This document shows, in pieces, positions 37,589-50,700 of a stretch of DNA of 64,000 nucleotides (position 1 is its first letter; every line of letters begins with the position of its first letter). This DNA comes from Amphiduros pacificus (taxonomy: Eukaryota > Annelida > Polychaeta > Phyllodocida > Hesionidae). The stretch is from the NCBI GenBank assembly GCA_949316495.1, contig OX439000.1, forward strand, positions 67,257,070 to 67,321,069. The letters run 5' to 3'. The translations under genes and the position numbers were made by a program. The notes below the pieces were generated by a model. It was not told the origin of the DNA and did no database searches. It was given only the letters and a program-made list of their open reading frames with translations.

Positions 37589-39103
37589 GTCTGCTCTGTG
37601 AATTTATGTGCTCGTAATGTTATACATAACATTGTTCTGTTAGATTGTTGTGCACACCTTTAGACATGAAAATATTTTTTCATGGTCTGATTGTATTAAA
37701 AGATAACAGTTAAAGGTAGTTTTTTGTGTGTTCAAGGTTCATTTTTAGTAGACAAGTAGCTAATTCAAAGGGTACACACACATTCACACTTGAGAGAAAT
37801 CTTGTCTCAAGATGAAAAGTTGATTTATGATATTACTCAATGGTGAATCATTGCAGTGATAAGATTTCATGATCAGCGAATAAAATGTGATTGCATCTAT
37901 AAATTTAATTACACCAGATGCCATATAATGAGGAATTATTTTTTTATGTTAAAACGAGACTTCTATATCAGTACACCCTAATTTGTAGAATCAAGCAAGG
38001 TGGTGCAAAACATCTCAGTGAAATCTGAGAATTCTACAGATAAAAACATCAGCTACTCTATGCATGTATACATTCTGTTAATATCATGATAGGTCACAAC
38101 AGCATAAGAATGTACACATCTTTGAAGGTATACATCGTTCCTTGGTACTGAAGGTCAGCTTTCAAACCAAAAGCTTACCTTATATAAAAGCTTATATATT
38201 TCTATTGCTCAGATGAGCCAAACAAACATTGATATTAAAATACTGTGCAGTATTTACTTTGCTAAATTGTGCCATACATTTTAAGGATTAGTCAGATTTG
38301 ATGAAATAAGAAATATAAATTTATGAAAAAAAAACACACACCTCACATTGTAAATTATTAGCTATTATGTTCATGGGAGAGAAGGGATGCTTGGACATGT
38401 GACATGCCATTATTTATTATAGAATAAATTAACAAGGGGTTTGCAGCACTTATATTATGCTCACCTGAATTTGAAGTCTGTGTTGTGGGAAAAGGTTGCT
38501 TGCCTGTCTTCCTTTTACCATCTTATGAGTAACAAGTTAGCATATTCAAGTTGTGGCCAGTTTCGGCACTCAGCTGTGTGCAGACCTTACCTACCTTTAG
38601 CATACAATTACTGGTGGCATGTACACCACAACTATGGCCCCTGAATACCTCATTGCACACAACTACAGGTCATTATATTACTTGTCGTTTTAAGAATAGA
38701 GTGGTCTTTATTCACCTCAGTAACTCAGTGGAAGAATTTATGCATTTTCTTTAGGTCACTTCTAATCAAACCTTTCTTATGGAATTATAGTAATGTTATT
38801 TAATCAGGGATTGCATGGACTTGGCCATTTGACTACACATTCAGACCGGGAATAGTCCCTAAATAGTTCTTATTGACACACAGTGATTGTAGCATTAATA
38901 ATCATAAAGTTCTTTTTTCCACAAAAAAGGTACGTGCAGATTTGCAAACCATAAATACTCAAAATAAGAAAATTACTGTTTTTCGTTTTCAAATTTGCTA
39001 CCATAAATTATTTCAGGATTTATAATTATAATTCTTCATGATCGAATAATTACAGTTAATTCTAAGCAGATAAATGCTTAATTTTGTGTACTTGAAAAAT
39101 TAA

Positions 39104-39405
39104 TTTGGGGACAATCTGTTTGTTCAAATGAATTCCTGTGTCATTTTTTTCCTCAGAATTGTGAGCATTTTCTTCTTGGACTCAAATTTGTGTGTGTTGC
39201 CGAAATGAAAAAACATGACAAAGCAATTAAATTCGTAACTGTATCCTCTTGTCAAGTTTGGGGACAATCTGTTTGTTCAAATGAATTCCTGTGTCATTTT
39301 TTTCCTCAGAATTTTGAGCATTTTCTTCTTGGACTCAAATTTGTGTGTGTTGCCGAAATGAAAAAACATGACAAAGCAATTAAATTTGTAACTGTATCCT
39401 CTTGT
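39104..39405 (+). repeat. Tandem duplication, 153-bp unit, two copies
   Basis: The segment starting TTTGGGGACAATCTGTTTGT is repeated directly after 153 bp with very few differences. Each copy holds a TTTTTTTCCTCAG acceptor-like site and an open stretch (MKKHDKAIKFVTVSSC). No donor or continuing frame was found, so coding is unlikely. Confidence 0.9.
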
Positions 39406-40899
39406 GTATCTATGAGGAATTTTAAAAATGAGAAAATATGCAAAATATCTTAAATGCAGGTCATTATCCAGAAATTATGGTTGCATATGAATGTCTAAGA
39501 GTTTTTTCTATTCTTGAGGATATTTACAATATAATGTGCATATTGTGCAGGTAACATAGTTGTGGTTTTGGCACGACTCATACATGAGGGGTGAGGTCCT
39601 GATGGGAGATATCAGAGTCCCATTTCCTCTGTTTTTATTTGGTGGTGTGTAAAGTACAGTGAGACCTTGGAGTGATATACAAGTCAAGCCATAGATTATA
39701 TTACTCTGGGCTAGTCATCGCGGATCCAAGAGATTGCAGAGAATGACATGCTGAAATGTAATAAATAATTAAATGAGGAACTATCACTTATAATCAAAAT
39801 ATGGGCACAAAAATTATGGCTTTAGTGAAGAGTGTAATAAATATATGTCATGACCTATATCATAGAGATTTATAAGGATCAATTAAACGGTATGTGCCAA
39901 TTGAGGTTATGCATGAATTGTTTATGTGCAAATGGTAAATTGGCTTTCACATGTGTATATAAATGAATATATTTCCAATTAAATAACCAAAGCACCTCAA
40001 TTATTGCTAAATTGTGCCAACTCTGGGGCACCAATTAAGGTTGGCAAGAGGTCCACCGCATAGAGTGCATAGACCAAGGGAAATGCTAAGTAAGTCTAGA
40101 AAATGGGACATGATCGGAAGGCGATATTAAATCCAGCACAGAGAATGCTGACTTCATATGAAGTGCTCACAATGTTTACCGCGCAGCAGCTGCCTCAAAA
40201 ATGATGTTGACTGAAATATTTATTTTCTAGCTTGTGATGTGAATCATAGTTATGAAGATTATAAAATCAGAATCGATGAAGACACTTGACCTGAAGGTAT
40301 TTTCTATATTTGTCAATACAAGATAAGGTGAATCAAAACCAGATCATTCATACAGACCAGGTTGACTGTCATATGTACAGGTATAAGAATAAAAGGATGC
40401 ATTTGAATGATGAGCGCCATTTAATGCAGGGAGTGTCCTATACCTCATCCAATTGCAATCAGGTAGTTTAAAAAAGATATTTGCAATTAAATACATACAT
40501 GTTTTTGCAAGAATAAATCTTAATGCAATGCTAGAGGTTGGAGGTCGCTAATCTTCACTTGTTTTGAAATGGTTTTGAGGGACAGATGTGCATGAAGACA
40601 GGGTTCAGTAGTTTTTTGGTTAAAGAGATATTTGCTTTATCAATGGGGTCAATTAGGCAAAAAGGGAGGATAATTAGCATAATAAGGAGATGATTCCGGA
40701 TCTGCAGAGACCAATTACCCTTTAAACCCACTTTGACCCAGGTAAAATCCTTGTCATAAAATAAAATATTTGTATTTATCAGTGATCATATTTCACACCA
40801 TTATTTAGATGCGTAAAAAAGGAAAATTTGTTTTGCATCAGTGAATAAGGATTATTTGGATTGTCTACCTGAAAAATCTACTTGACCAGGACACAGTCT

Positions 40900-41260
40900 G
40901 TGATGCGTGATGGTACCATGTAGGCATCATGACTCTCCAAGATGGAAACTACCATTAATAGAGAAGACCCAAAAAAAAGTGCCTAAGTGCTATGAGTCAT
41001 GTTGGCTGTTGATGCACAGTGTCCGCCAGTGTGGCTTGGAGACCCAGTCTGCCAGGCGGGCACCAGTGCACGGCTCGGGTGCATTCTCACGCAGCTCAAT
41101 CATTTGCAGGCAGTGGCTGCGGCACATTGTGAGGACATCTCCAAGGTTGGTATTGCACCAGACAAGGCCCCGCTGCATCGCTGCCTGAGGTTTTTTTTTT
41201 TTACAATCGCAGGTAGAGTATCAGCACAAATATGCAGTGGTACATGCAGACGATTTTATT
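40900..41260. other. GC-richer unassigned patch
   Basis: Noticeably more CpG than its surroundings, with ORFs of 60-90 codons in three overlapping frames on both strands. None resembles a protein I know. It might be a decayed mobile element or the promoter/5' UTR area of the dehydrogenase gene that starts at 41796. Confidence 0.3.
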
Positions 41261-41795
41261 ATGCAAATATATAGATGGTGGTGCTGATGCCATCATCAGG
41301 CCTGCAGGCAGCAGTTATGTAGCATACGCTGATAAATCCCCTGCCAGGCCAATAGGACCCAGTGAGCGGTGAGAACTTGTATATGTTTTGCAGGATAAAG
41401 GAATAGACATACGGATGTGGTCGCATCATGCGGATGACTGCACGGGTACATCCTCTTGTCTGCCCCTTCAATTTTTAGTATCTCTCATGCCTACTAAATG
41501 TGTTAAGCAACACTTCCAGGACCGTTGAATGTCTGCCACGCAGGCCCAATTCCACACGTACTTTCTACACACAGCCGTAACAGGTGTAGCGTCTGGTAAA
41601 ATGACAACCCATGCAGAATTTACATAGCACTGAACAGCAAGGTTGAATATTTTGCTGTGTCTTGCAGAATACCAGCACCTGATTGCCCAGCACTCTGCAA
41701 GTAACCAGCAGCAACCAAGAAGCAAGGAAGGAGCAGGGACTTAGCACTATAGGATTAGGCTGCGATCTGTATCCGTATTGACCTTGCCTGCAGGC

Positions 41796-44700
41796 ATGGC
41801 TCACAATGGAACCAACACCAAACCCAAAGTGCTTGTACTGGGGGGTATGTTTAACATTTATTTATATCTACCGGTATATATTTTAAATGAAATGCTTTTG
41901 TCTCATCGTAGATATAATGTTCTTAACCAGCAGATAAATGATTATTTACAATGGCAGATATTGCTAGACAACTTGATTTATTTCATATATAGATATAATT
42001 ATAACACATCTGCAATGAGGAGTAGTATTTCTGTGCATGTCAACTCCCCCACTCCTCATATTGGTATAAGTACGTGTTTTGCTTCATAACGTGGGAGTAC
42101 GAAGCCAAGCCACCAAGACAGCAGGCTCATCCTGTTTTCTGCTATCATGTAATATTTTGCATTCCTAAGAGACTTTTTACCTTTGAAAATATTTACCTTC
42201 AAAAATATTTACCTTTGAAATATTTCCTCCTCATGATATGCTTCTATTAATTCATGTCATAGATATTGACAGCTGACTCGCTGAAGTCTCCATTACATTT
42301 TCTTATTTAGTTTACATTCCCTGTTATTACTTTTCTTTCTTTCTTTAATTAAGACACAATATTTTGACGTATTAAAATATTTAAAATAAATTTTAAAATA
42401 TGCAAATTAAAATACAGGTACAATTTTAATTAAGTAGTTGCTCTTACAAATAGAGGCAATACTCTTATTGAAAGAGTCTACCTGACTTGTAAATTCAGGT
42501 AGACACAGGTAGATCTTGTAAATTGGGCTCTACCCACTATAACTTTATAAGGTAAAGTTAAAAGTACTTTACTAAATACGGTTTGATTATCAAGATATGC
42601 ATGTAGTAGTCATAGGATCAGATAGCCAAGAATTTTAAGCTTGAATTGTGAGATATAGTTTACAATCATGATTATAATATTTAATTATTATGGGATACCC
42701 TTTATTAGAGTAAATATAAGTTAAGATAATGTCAATATTTACATATATCAGATTCATTAAGTTTTTGCAAATTGCATTTGTAAATGATATGACATTTTCA
42801 GGGATGGGATTTATAGGAAGATATTTGGTCCATCATCTAGTCAGTCTCGATCTTGTTGACAAGGTAAGTGTTTTTTATTGGAAAATATTGCTCAGAATTA
42901 TGATCTTCTGTGCACAGTTAAGATAATTTAACAATTTGTGTCAACTACATGAACAATATAAACCTTCCTGATATGCTTAATTGCATAGATTCAGTTTAAC
43001 TGTGTGCTATATTAAGCAAATCATATACTCATATGTTACATATAGATTTCAGTACATCCTCATTTGTGGCATATTTCACCACATATAATGATTGTTCTCT
43101 ATCAGGTTTAGTTCAGTATGTCAAACCTATAATGAGCCAATTATTACTTATCTGAGATGCTTCTGTGAAACTCAAATAATAGCCTGACCAACTGACTATG
43201 TACATTAAAATTAATGTTTTAAATGTTTAACTATTAAGGTTCGTGTCGTAGATAAGGTGATCCCCCAGATGGCATGGCTGAACACATCTCATAAGGCAAG
43301 TTCCAAACAGGACATATTTCTTACTTAATATTTCTCATATGTGTTAGTGATTTTCACACAGATAAACCCTAGATAATTCCAGATAATGGTTCCATTAATC
43401 TCATTGATTAATTGAAAATTTTCACTGTAATCATCCTTGATTAACCCTTTGGATACTTAGTATACTTTATTTTTTATATAGGAAGTTTTTGAGAACCCTG
43501 CAGTAGAATTTAAGCATGCCAACTTGATTAATCCAAGTGAGTGATTTATTTTTGTATAATTTGATAACTTCATACTCTCCCTTGATTTAGTAAACATATA
43601 TCTAATTAGATATTTATCTTTTCAAATAATGGTTAGCTAAAAATAATAATATATTGATACTTTTTTGATACCGGATAAAAAGAATATAGTTTAGACATAT
43701 CAATAGCAAACTACTGCTTATTTATATGTTAGTAATTGAGATATTAATCAATAAATGGACATTAGTAGCATATCCTTAAGTGACATTCAAATATAATAAT
43801 AATTCAATTTATAAAATGTGGACACCATCTGTCCTAACCTCTTGTTATTCAGAATCCTGCATTTATGAGACCAGTGCTTCCATGTAAAATTCATTTTGTT
43901 GATTCACTAGATACTACCCAAATTCTAAGATTGATATAAGGTTGTGGACATTTCAGAATCGGTCACAAATTCATTTGAGTGCGCTGATGGAAGCAAGTTT
44001 GATTATGTCATTAACTGTGCAGCAGAAACCAAATTTGGTCAATCTGAAACTGTAAGTGTAAGATATAATATCTATGATTATATTGTCTGATACTCTAACC
44101 AGCTGTATGTTTAATACACCACAACATTTAATATGTTTCCATAACCTATTATCAGGTAAAATGAAACCTAATTATGATCCTGATTATTGCTTAATAATAT
44201 TAATGTTTTAATAACAAAAAAAGATGATAAAGGAAATCATATTTCAGAATTAATAGAAATATCTCTATATTGTTTACTTAATGGATAACATTGTTATAAT
44301 TATATTCATGACTTTGGCCATTTAAGATTGTGATTGCATAGTTTAGAACTAGGTAATAGCATCATATCACACATCATGCAATCAGTCACGAAAAGTCCAT
44401 ACTTTTGGTACCTCACACTAATGCATGTTATTGTTTGCAGGTATACAAAGATGGAATATACAAATTAAGTTTGAATTGTGCACAGGAGGCAGCGAAAAGA
44501 AAAGTGAAAATGTTCATAGAAGTGTCTACTGCTTATATGAGGTCCTCTGATAAGGTACTGGTCTTTTCTTTACATTGCAATATCAGTTATATTCAAACAA
44601 AGATTATTTATTATTATTATTTGGGGTACTGGAAGGCAAATATCATCCTGTCTGTCCTGTGTCAAGTGTCCATCCTCCTGTTCTTCCATCTGCTCTAATG

Positions 44701-47700
44701 CTAGTATGTTCTATAATATATATATACATATATGATCCATGAGATTATGGGTAGTAAGTGGCAGTTTATAAGTTATTTTTAAACATAGAGTTTTGAACAA
44801 CAGCAGCTTTTGACTAATTAGAGTCATTAAATGAAATATTTTCACTTTTTGAAAAACCTCTTTGGAACCAAATTGAATGATTTAATATAAACATAAAATA
44901 TCCTAAAATAAGATTGATTTGATTTCCATAAATAATGTGAATTTAAGGTCTGTTGACCTACTTTTGAACCATCAGTGCTAAAAATAGCCTCTGACTTGGC
45001 TGCTGCTGTTATTGAAAGGTGTGTTGTATACTGTGTGAAGGCATTTTAAGGAGCAGCTTATATGTTATCTGTCTCCCTTCATTTAAACTTGAAGAAAATA
45101 GCAATCAGGGAAAGGAGCAATTTCCATATGGTGCTATGCAAGGCTGACAATAGATTGTCTTTATCTGTATTCAGGCCAAAGTGCACCACACAGACTGCAA
45201 GCAACAGTACAAAAACTGAATCATCAGGTCAAATATCAAATTAGGTCAAATACCATACATTTGCAATGCACTGTATGTGGCATTCAGCAATATGGCTTCA
45301 GCCTTGTCCACTGTTATTGTTGACACCTCAGATTATTACAATACCTTTTGTGATAAATTTGTCAAATGTCAGGTTTTGAATTTAACTATCAAAAACAAGA
45401 AATCCCTTTTTTCGCTCTGCTGAGACTTTAGCTCGCAGAGCTTTAGGAGGGGGAAAATGTCTGTCCATCTGTCTGTCCGTCTGTCTGTCAGTCTGTCAAC
45501 ATTTCTTTAAAAATCTGCTCCAAAACTACCAGTAATATTTGTTTCATATTTTATATAGAGGTAGATATATAGGTGAAGATTCAGATTCCTTCAAATCTTA
45601 GTGATGTCACCATTGACCTTAGTGCATGCAGTGACCTTGAGGTCACAAATATTGTACTGAGCATATCTCAGCAACCACTTATAAGAAGAAATTAAAACTT
45701 GGTATACAGAAATGTCTTAGGTCATAGCCGTGCCTCATCATACTTTCTTAGTCATGTGACCTTTGACCTTGACACATTGACCTTGAATTCAAAATTTGTG
45801 AACATGTCACATCATAACCATTAGAAGTGAATTAAATGCACTTCATATCGGTTATATACTAACACTATGTTTAAAAATCTTCTCCTCCAAAACTACCAGT
45901 AATATTTGTTTCATATTTAATACAGAGGTAGATAGAGGGTTGAAGATTCAGATTCCTTCAAATTTTAGTGATGTCACCATTGACCTTAATGCAGTGACCT
46001 TGATGTCACAAATTTTGTAAGGAGCATATCTCAGCAACTACCTATAAGAAGAAATTAAAACTTGGTATACAGAAATGTCTTAGGTCATAGCCGTGCCTCA
46101 TCATACTTTCTTAGTCATGTGACCTTTGACCTTGACACATTGACCTTGAATTCAAAATTTGTGAACATGCCACATCATAACCATTAGAAGTGAATTAAAT
46201 GCACTTCATATCTGTTATATACCAACACTATTTTATACAGAGCTAGATAGAGAGTTGAAGATTTAGATTCCTTCAATTCTCAGTGATGTCACCATTGACC
46301 TTAGTGCATGCAGTGACCTTGATGTCACAAATTTTGAAAGGAGCATATCTCAGCAACCACTTATAAGAAGAAATTAAATCTTGGTATAAAGAAATGTCTT
46401 AGGTCATAGCCGTGCCTCATCATACTTTATTAGTCATGTGACCTTTGACCTTGACACATTGACCTTGAATTCAAAATTTGTGAATATGCCACATCACAAC
46501 CATCAGAAGTGAATAAAAAACACTTCATATCTGTTATATACTAACACTATGTTTAAAATTCTTCTCCAAAACTACCAGTAATATTTGTTTCATATTTAAT
46601 ACAGAGGTAGATAGAGAGTTGAAGATTCAGATTCCTTCAAATCTTAGTGATGTCACCATTGACCTTAATGCAGTGGCCTTGATGTCACAAATTTTGTGAG
46701 GAGCATATCTCAGCAACCACTTATAAGAAGAAATTAAAACTTGGAATACAGAAATGTCTTAGGTCATAGCCCTGCCTCGTAATACTTTCTTAGTCATGTG
46801 ACCTTTGACCTTGACATATTGACCTTGAATTCAAAATTTGTGTGCATGCAAAATCTTCCAACCATTACAAGTGGAGCAGACTTGAGCAGATGATGATTTT
46901 GACCAATCAAAATGCATGTTACATATCAAATTTGGCCCCAACTTGTTATCTTGATTCTCATTGGCTATGTTATTCAAAATGGCAGCCTCCTTGACAACTT
47001 AGTGATAGCTATTAGATTTTTGAAAAAAATCATGACAAAATGGAAAAAGAACTGAGTCTAATGGAAAATAGATAGAATTAGACCTCAGAAAATACAACAT
47101 CTTGCCTACTTTGGGATCTTGTATGGAAAATCATAACCTGGTTGCTTGTTGTACTTAATCTCAGTTCACGTGTTTTCATTCAAGTCAGCAGAGCTATCAA
47201 CCCATGGGGTTATGTTATGACATTAACATTGTTTATAACTGAAAAAAAGAAATGGACAAAATTTCAAGCCAGAAAACCAAAAACTAAAAAGAAATAAAAG
47301 GATTTAATATTCAGTTGAAAGTCACATAGATTCAAATTTGATAGACCTTAAAAATTTGCCTCTCTTTACAGGATGCCATTACTGAGGATGTTGAATGTGA
47401 ACCCTGGACGCCACAAGCTAAACATAAATATATGGTAGAACAGGAACTGAAAAATATACCAGATCTCAACTGGATTGTCGTCAGGCCTGCTCTGGTATAT
47501 GGAATAGGAGACAGAAATGGGCTTAGTAAGTCATTACCTCAAACCAAATTGTGATTGACCCCAAAAGACATACCGGTAAATTGACCTCTGAAAATGAGAC
47601 CACTGAAATATAGATTGAAATGCAAAGAAAAGTATATTGCATAATGAGAAGATTGAATTTAGACCTTTTTCTGACAAAAACTAAAGCTGATGTGTATGGA

Positions 47701-50700
47701 AGGTGTGCTTTTTACAGTATATTTAATTTACACATACAAATTAAATGGAGCAATGACACATAGATTTTAAATATTATTTTTGTTATTTCAGCATCTAGAC
47801 TAGTCATTGGTGGAATTTACAAATATATTCAAGAGAAAATGAAGGTGAGATACCCTAGTTATTCTGTGCAAACTCTTTTAAATATTACTGATCTAAATGA
47901 ATTCCCAGGAGCAATATCTTATAGTCTTCATTGCCAGCTGTATTTCCCAAGAGTTCCACGAAATTGCCTCACATTGTGACTTTCCTTCTACCGTTGTTGC
48001 TGAAACTTTCTGTGTCTGTCCATCACCCTGTTTTCATGCAACTTTCAAGTTTCAAGTGTGATTGAAATGCACATATATGTTTCTATAGGCTTCTTGAAAA
48101 CAACTTGCTTGAGTGAGCATAACTCAATAAGTACTTTAAAGAGGGAAACAATTTATATTGTAATGACAAATAGATCTATTGATTTTGATTGGATGATTTT
48201 ACCTTGGTGAGTGGTATTGATATCTCAGATTGAAGTCATGCTTTAGTGACCAGTCACACCTCAGTGAACTGGCATTTGTGGTTGGATGACACATTTAGAT
48301 GAGTAATATTGGTATCAGAGAGATATTCACACTTCAGTGAGAAGACATGCTTCTATGCAAACAGTCTTAACATTAATTACAAAGAGACCATAAGCCCTGG
48401 AACCTGGAAATAAATTTACATATCTCCCTGAATGAGTGTTAGATGTAGAAAAATATCTGGAACCCTCAACCGGCTTCCTTAATAACTTTTTATGGGGAGT
48501 GAGCAAAAGAAAGGCACCCGGTGAGACAACCAAGTGTATCATTATGCCCTCCTCCTCCGAGGGAGGGCATATAGTAATCACTTTTCCATCCGTGTGTCCG
48601 TCACAATATTTGGAATGGCCAACACTTGAAAGTGGCTGAACCACAGGGATGATACTACATATGCCTACAACAATATAGTCCAAGTAAATATTTTCCATGA
48701 AAGTTTGGTGACCTAGGTCAAAGGTCAAGGTCGCAGTGACCATCGGGTCAACTTTGGCCGTGAGGGCTCTAACTTCTATAAAAATGTTTCAATTTTGACA
48801 CAAGTTGGTGTACAGGTGTATTTTATGAGGGGCTAGGCTAACTTCGATGATGGGCGATACTGACCAAATTTTGAAGTCATGTCGGCCATTTTTCAAAATG
48901 GCCGACGTGCCGATTTTGTGAATTCTTCTGAGAATACACTTATATCAAACATTATTACTTATTATCAATTGGTATAAGCTGCAAAAATGTTAATTTATGT
49001 AATTGGGTCAGTGTGACCTACTTTTCAGGTGAAAATTGACATCCCCATTAGTATTTAGAGTGGCCCTCATTTCAATGCTCCAGAACATTGGGGTTTGATT
49101 CTACATAATGGATGCTGATTCTGTGAATTTGAGGTGCGGGGCAAACTGGCCACTAGGCGGCACTGGCCACAGGGGTATGCAGGAGGAGGTCATTGTTCTG
49201 CGCTCTCTGAGCGCATTTTAATTTCATATACTATGTCATAGAATAAATGTCTAAAATAAATGTTTCAGATGTTATGGACCAAGCAATTGAAGATGAACAC
49301 AGTTCATGTGCATGATGTGTGTCGGGCTCTGTGGCACTTATGCTCTCATGGCAAGGCAGGCGAGATTTACCATCTGGCAGATAAAAGTGACACAAGTGAG
49401 TTGCTAATTAATTTTCATATAAAATTGCTTATGCACATTGTGTTAGGAGGCATCTCTAGCACAACGGAATTGACCAATCATAGTAGTCAATACAAAATAG
49501 AACTAGAACATGGCCATCAGGCATATGCGTAGATAATTTGAGATAACCAATGATAGACTGGCTTACGACACTACAAAAGCAAGATCTGTTCACCATGTAT
49601 TTTAAAGTAATCTGTTTTCCATAAAAATGGACATCATAGATATTCAGCTTGCTATACCGACAGGAGAACCCCTAAATGGAAATAAAACTAACAAAGATCA
49701 ACATGGTCATTACTAGGTTTTTAGCATTTACATTATGAGATGAAAAACATATTTGATTCTTTTGGTAGATATTAAGACAATTGCTATGCTTCTATCAGTG
49801 TTATTGATATATTTCTCACCTTCCATGAAATAGATCAAATCACCAAACACTGAAATATGATAGGTTGGAAGATAACAACATAGAATTAATCAAATGGCAG
49901 TACAAGTATTCATTAGAAACTCTGTAAGAAGTGGAATAAAACTCCACTTCTAACTCCATTGGTTCAGTGGTATGAAAAAAAATCAATTATGGGGATGAAA
50001 TATTTTTATTTTTCTTATTAAGATTAATTGAATAACATGATTTGTTATAATTTATGCAGTTATTATTTCCATTTCTCATTAATAGAAACCTAATTTAATG
50101 ATTTTACAAGTTCATCATCAATGTTTACTTGATATTTTGTTGTAATTTGTCATCTGATATTATTATAGCTCAGGGAAATGTAGGAGATTTGATATCAGAA
50201 ATATTCAACATCAACCACGATTATGTTGGATCATTAGTATCAAATATTGCCAAGGTAAGCAACTGTCTCTATATGATCATTAATGTCTAAGATTAGTCAT
50301 CATCCCAATTTGATAAAGAGTGTCTAATATTGCCAAGATCGGTCATATCTATTTGGTAGTTAGTGTCGTCTAATATTGCCAAGAATAACCATCATCTATA
50401 TTTTGTCATTAGTGTCTAATATTGCCAAGATTAACCAACATCTTTATTTGATCATAATCTCTATTATTGGCGTTATTAGACATCTTTTCTTTATTAAGAT
50501 CATAATGCTTATTTATATTGGTATTAAATTTGTAGATTTCAATAAGTGATGTAATTGAGGATATTAATGACAAACACATGTCACCCTGGGGTGAAATCTG
50601 CCAGAAAGATGGAATCATCAACACACCACTTAATCCATACATAGATCAGGTAAGATCCTTTGAGATTGTTAAAACACACTGCTTAATCCATGCACAGAAC

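Larger units (their letters stand above)
33596..41793. other. Largely non-coding spacer
   Basis: It separates the 5' end of the secreted protein gene from the dehydrogenase gene. Contents recognised: a 74-codon stop-to-stop stretch at about 34050-34250, a fold-back region, a T-rich tract at about 35336-35500, a LINE tail at 35913, an orphan exon at 37502, a 153-bp tandem duplication at 39104, and a GC-richer patch at about 40900-41260 with overlapping ORFs that I could not assign. Nothing else was recognised. Confidence 0.6.

Noticed and set aside
39190-39453. 87-codon ORF with duplicated FVCVAEMKKHDKAIKF
   Set aside because: It results from a 153-bp tandem duplication in non-coding DNA, with no donor or further exons.
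41468-41804. Overlapping reverse ORFs rich in Cys and Trp before the dehydrogenase gene
   Set aside because: Several frames are open together, no domain is recognisable, and position suggests 5' UTR or promoter DNA.
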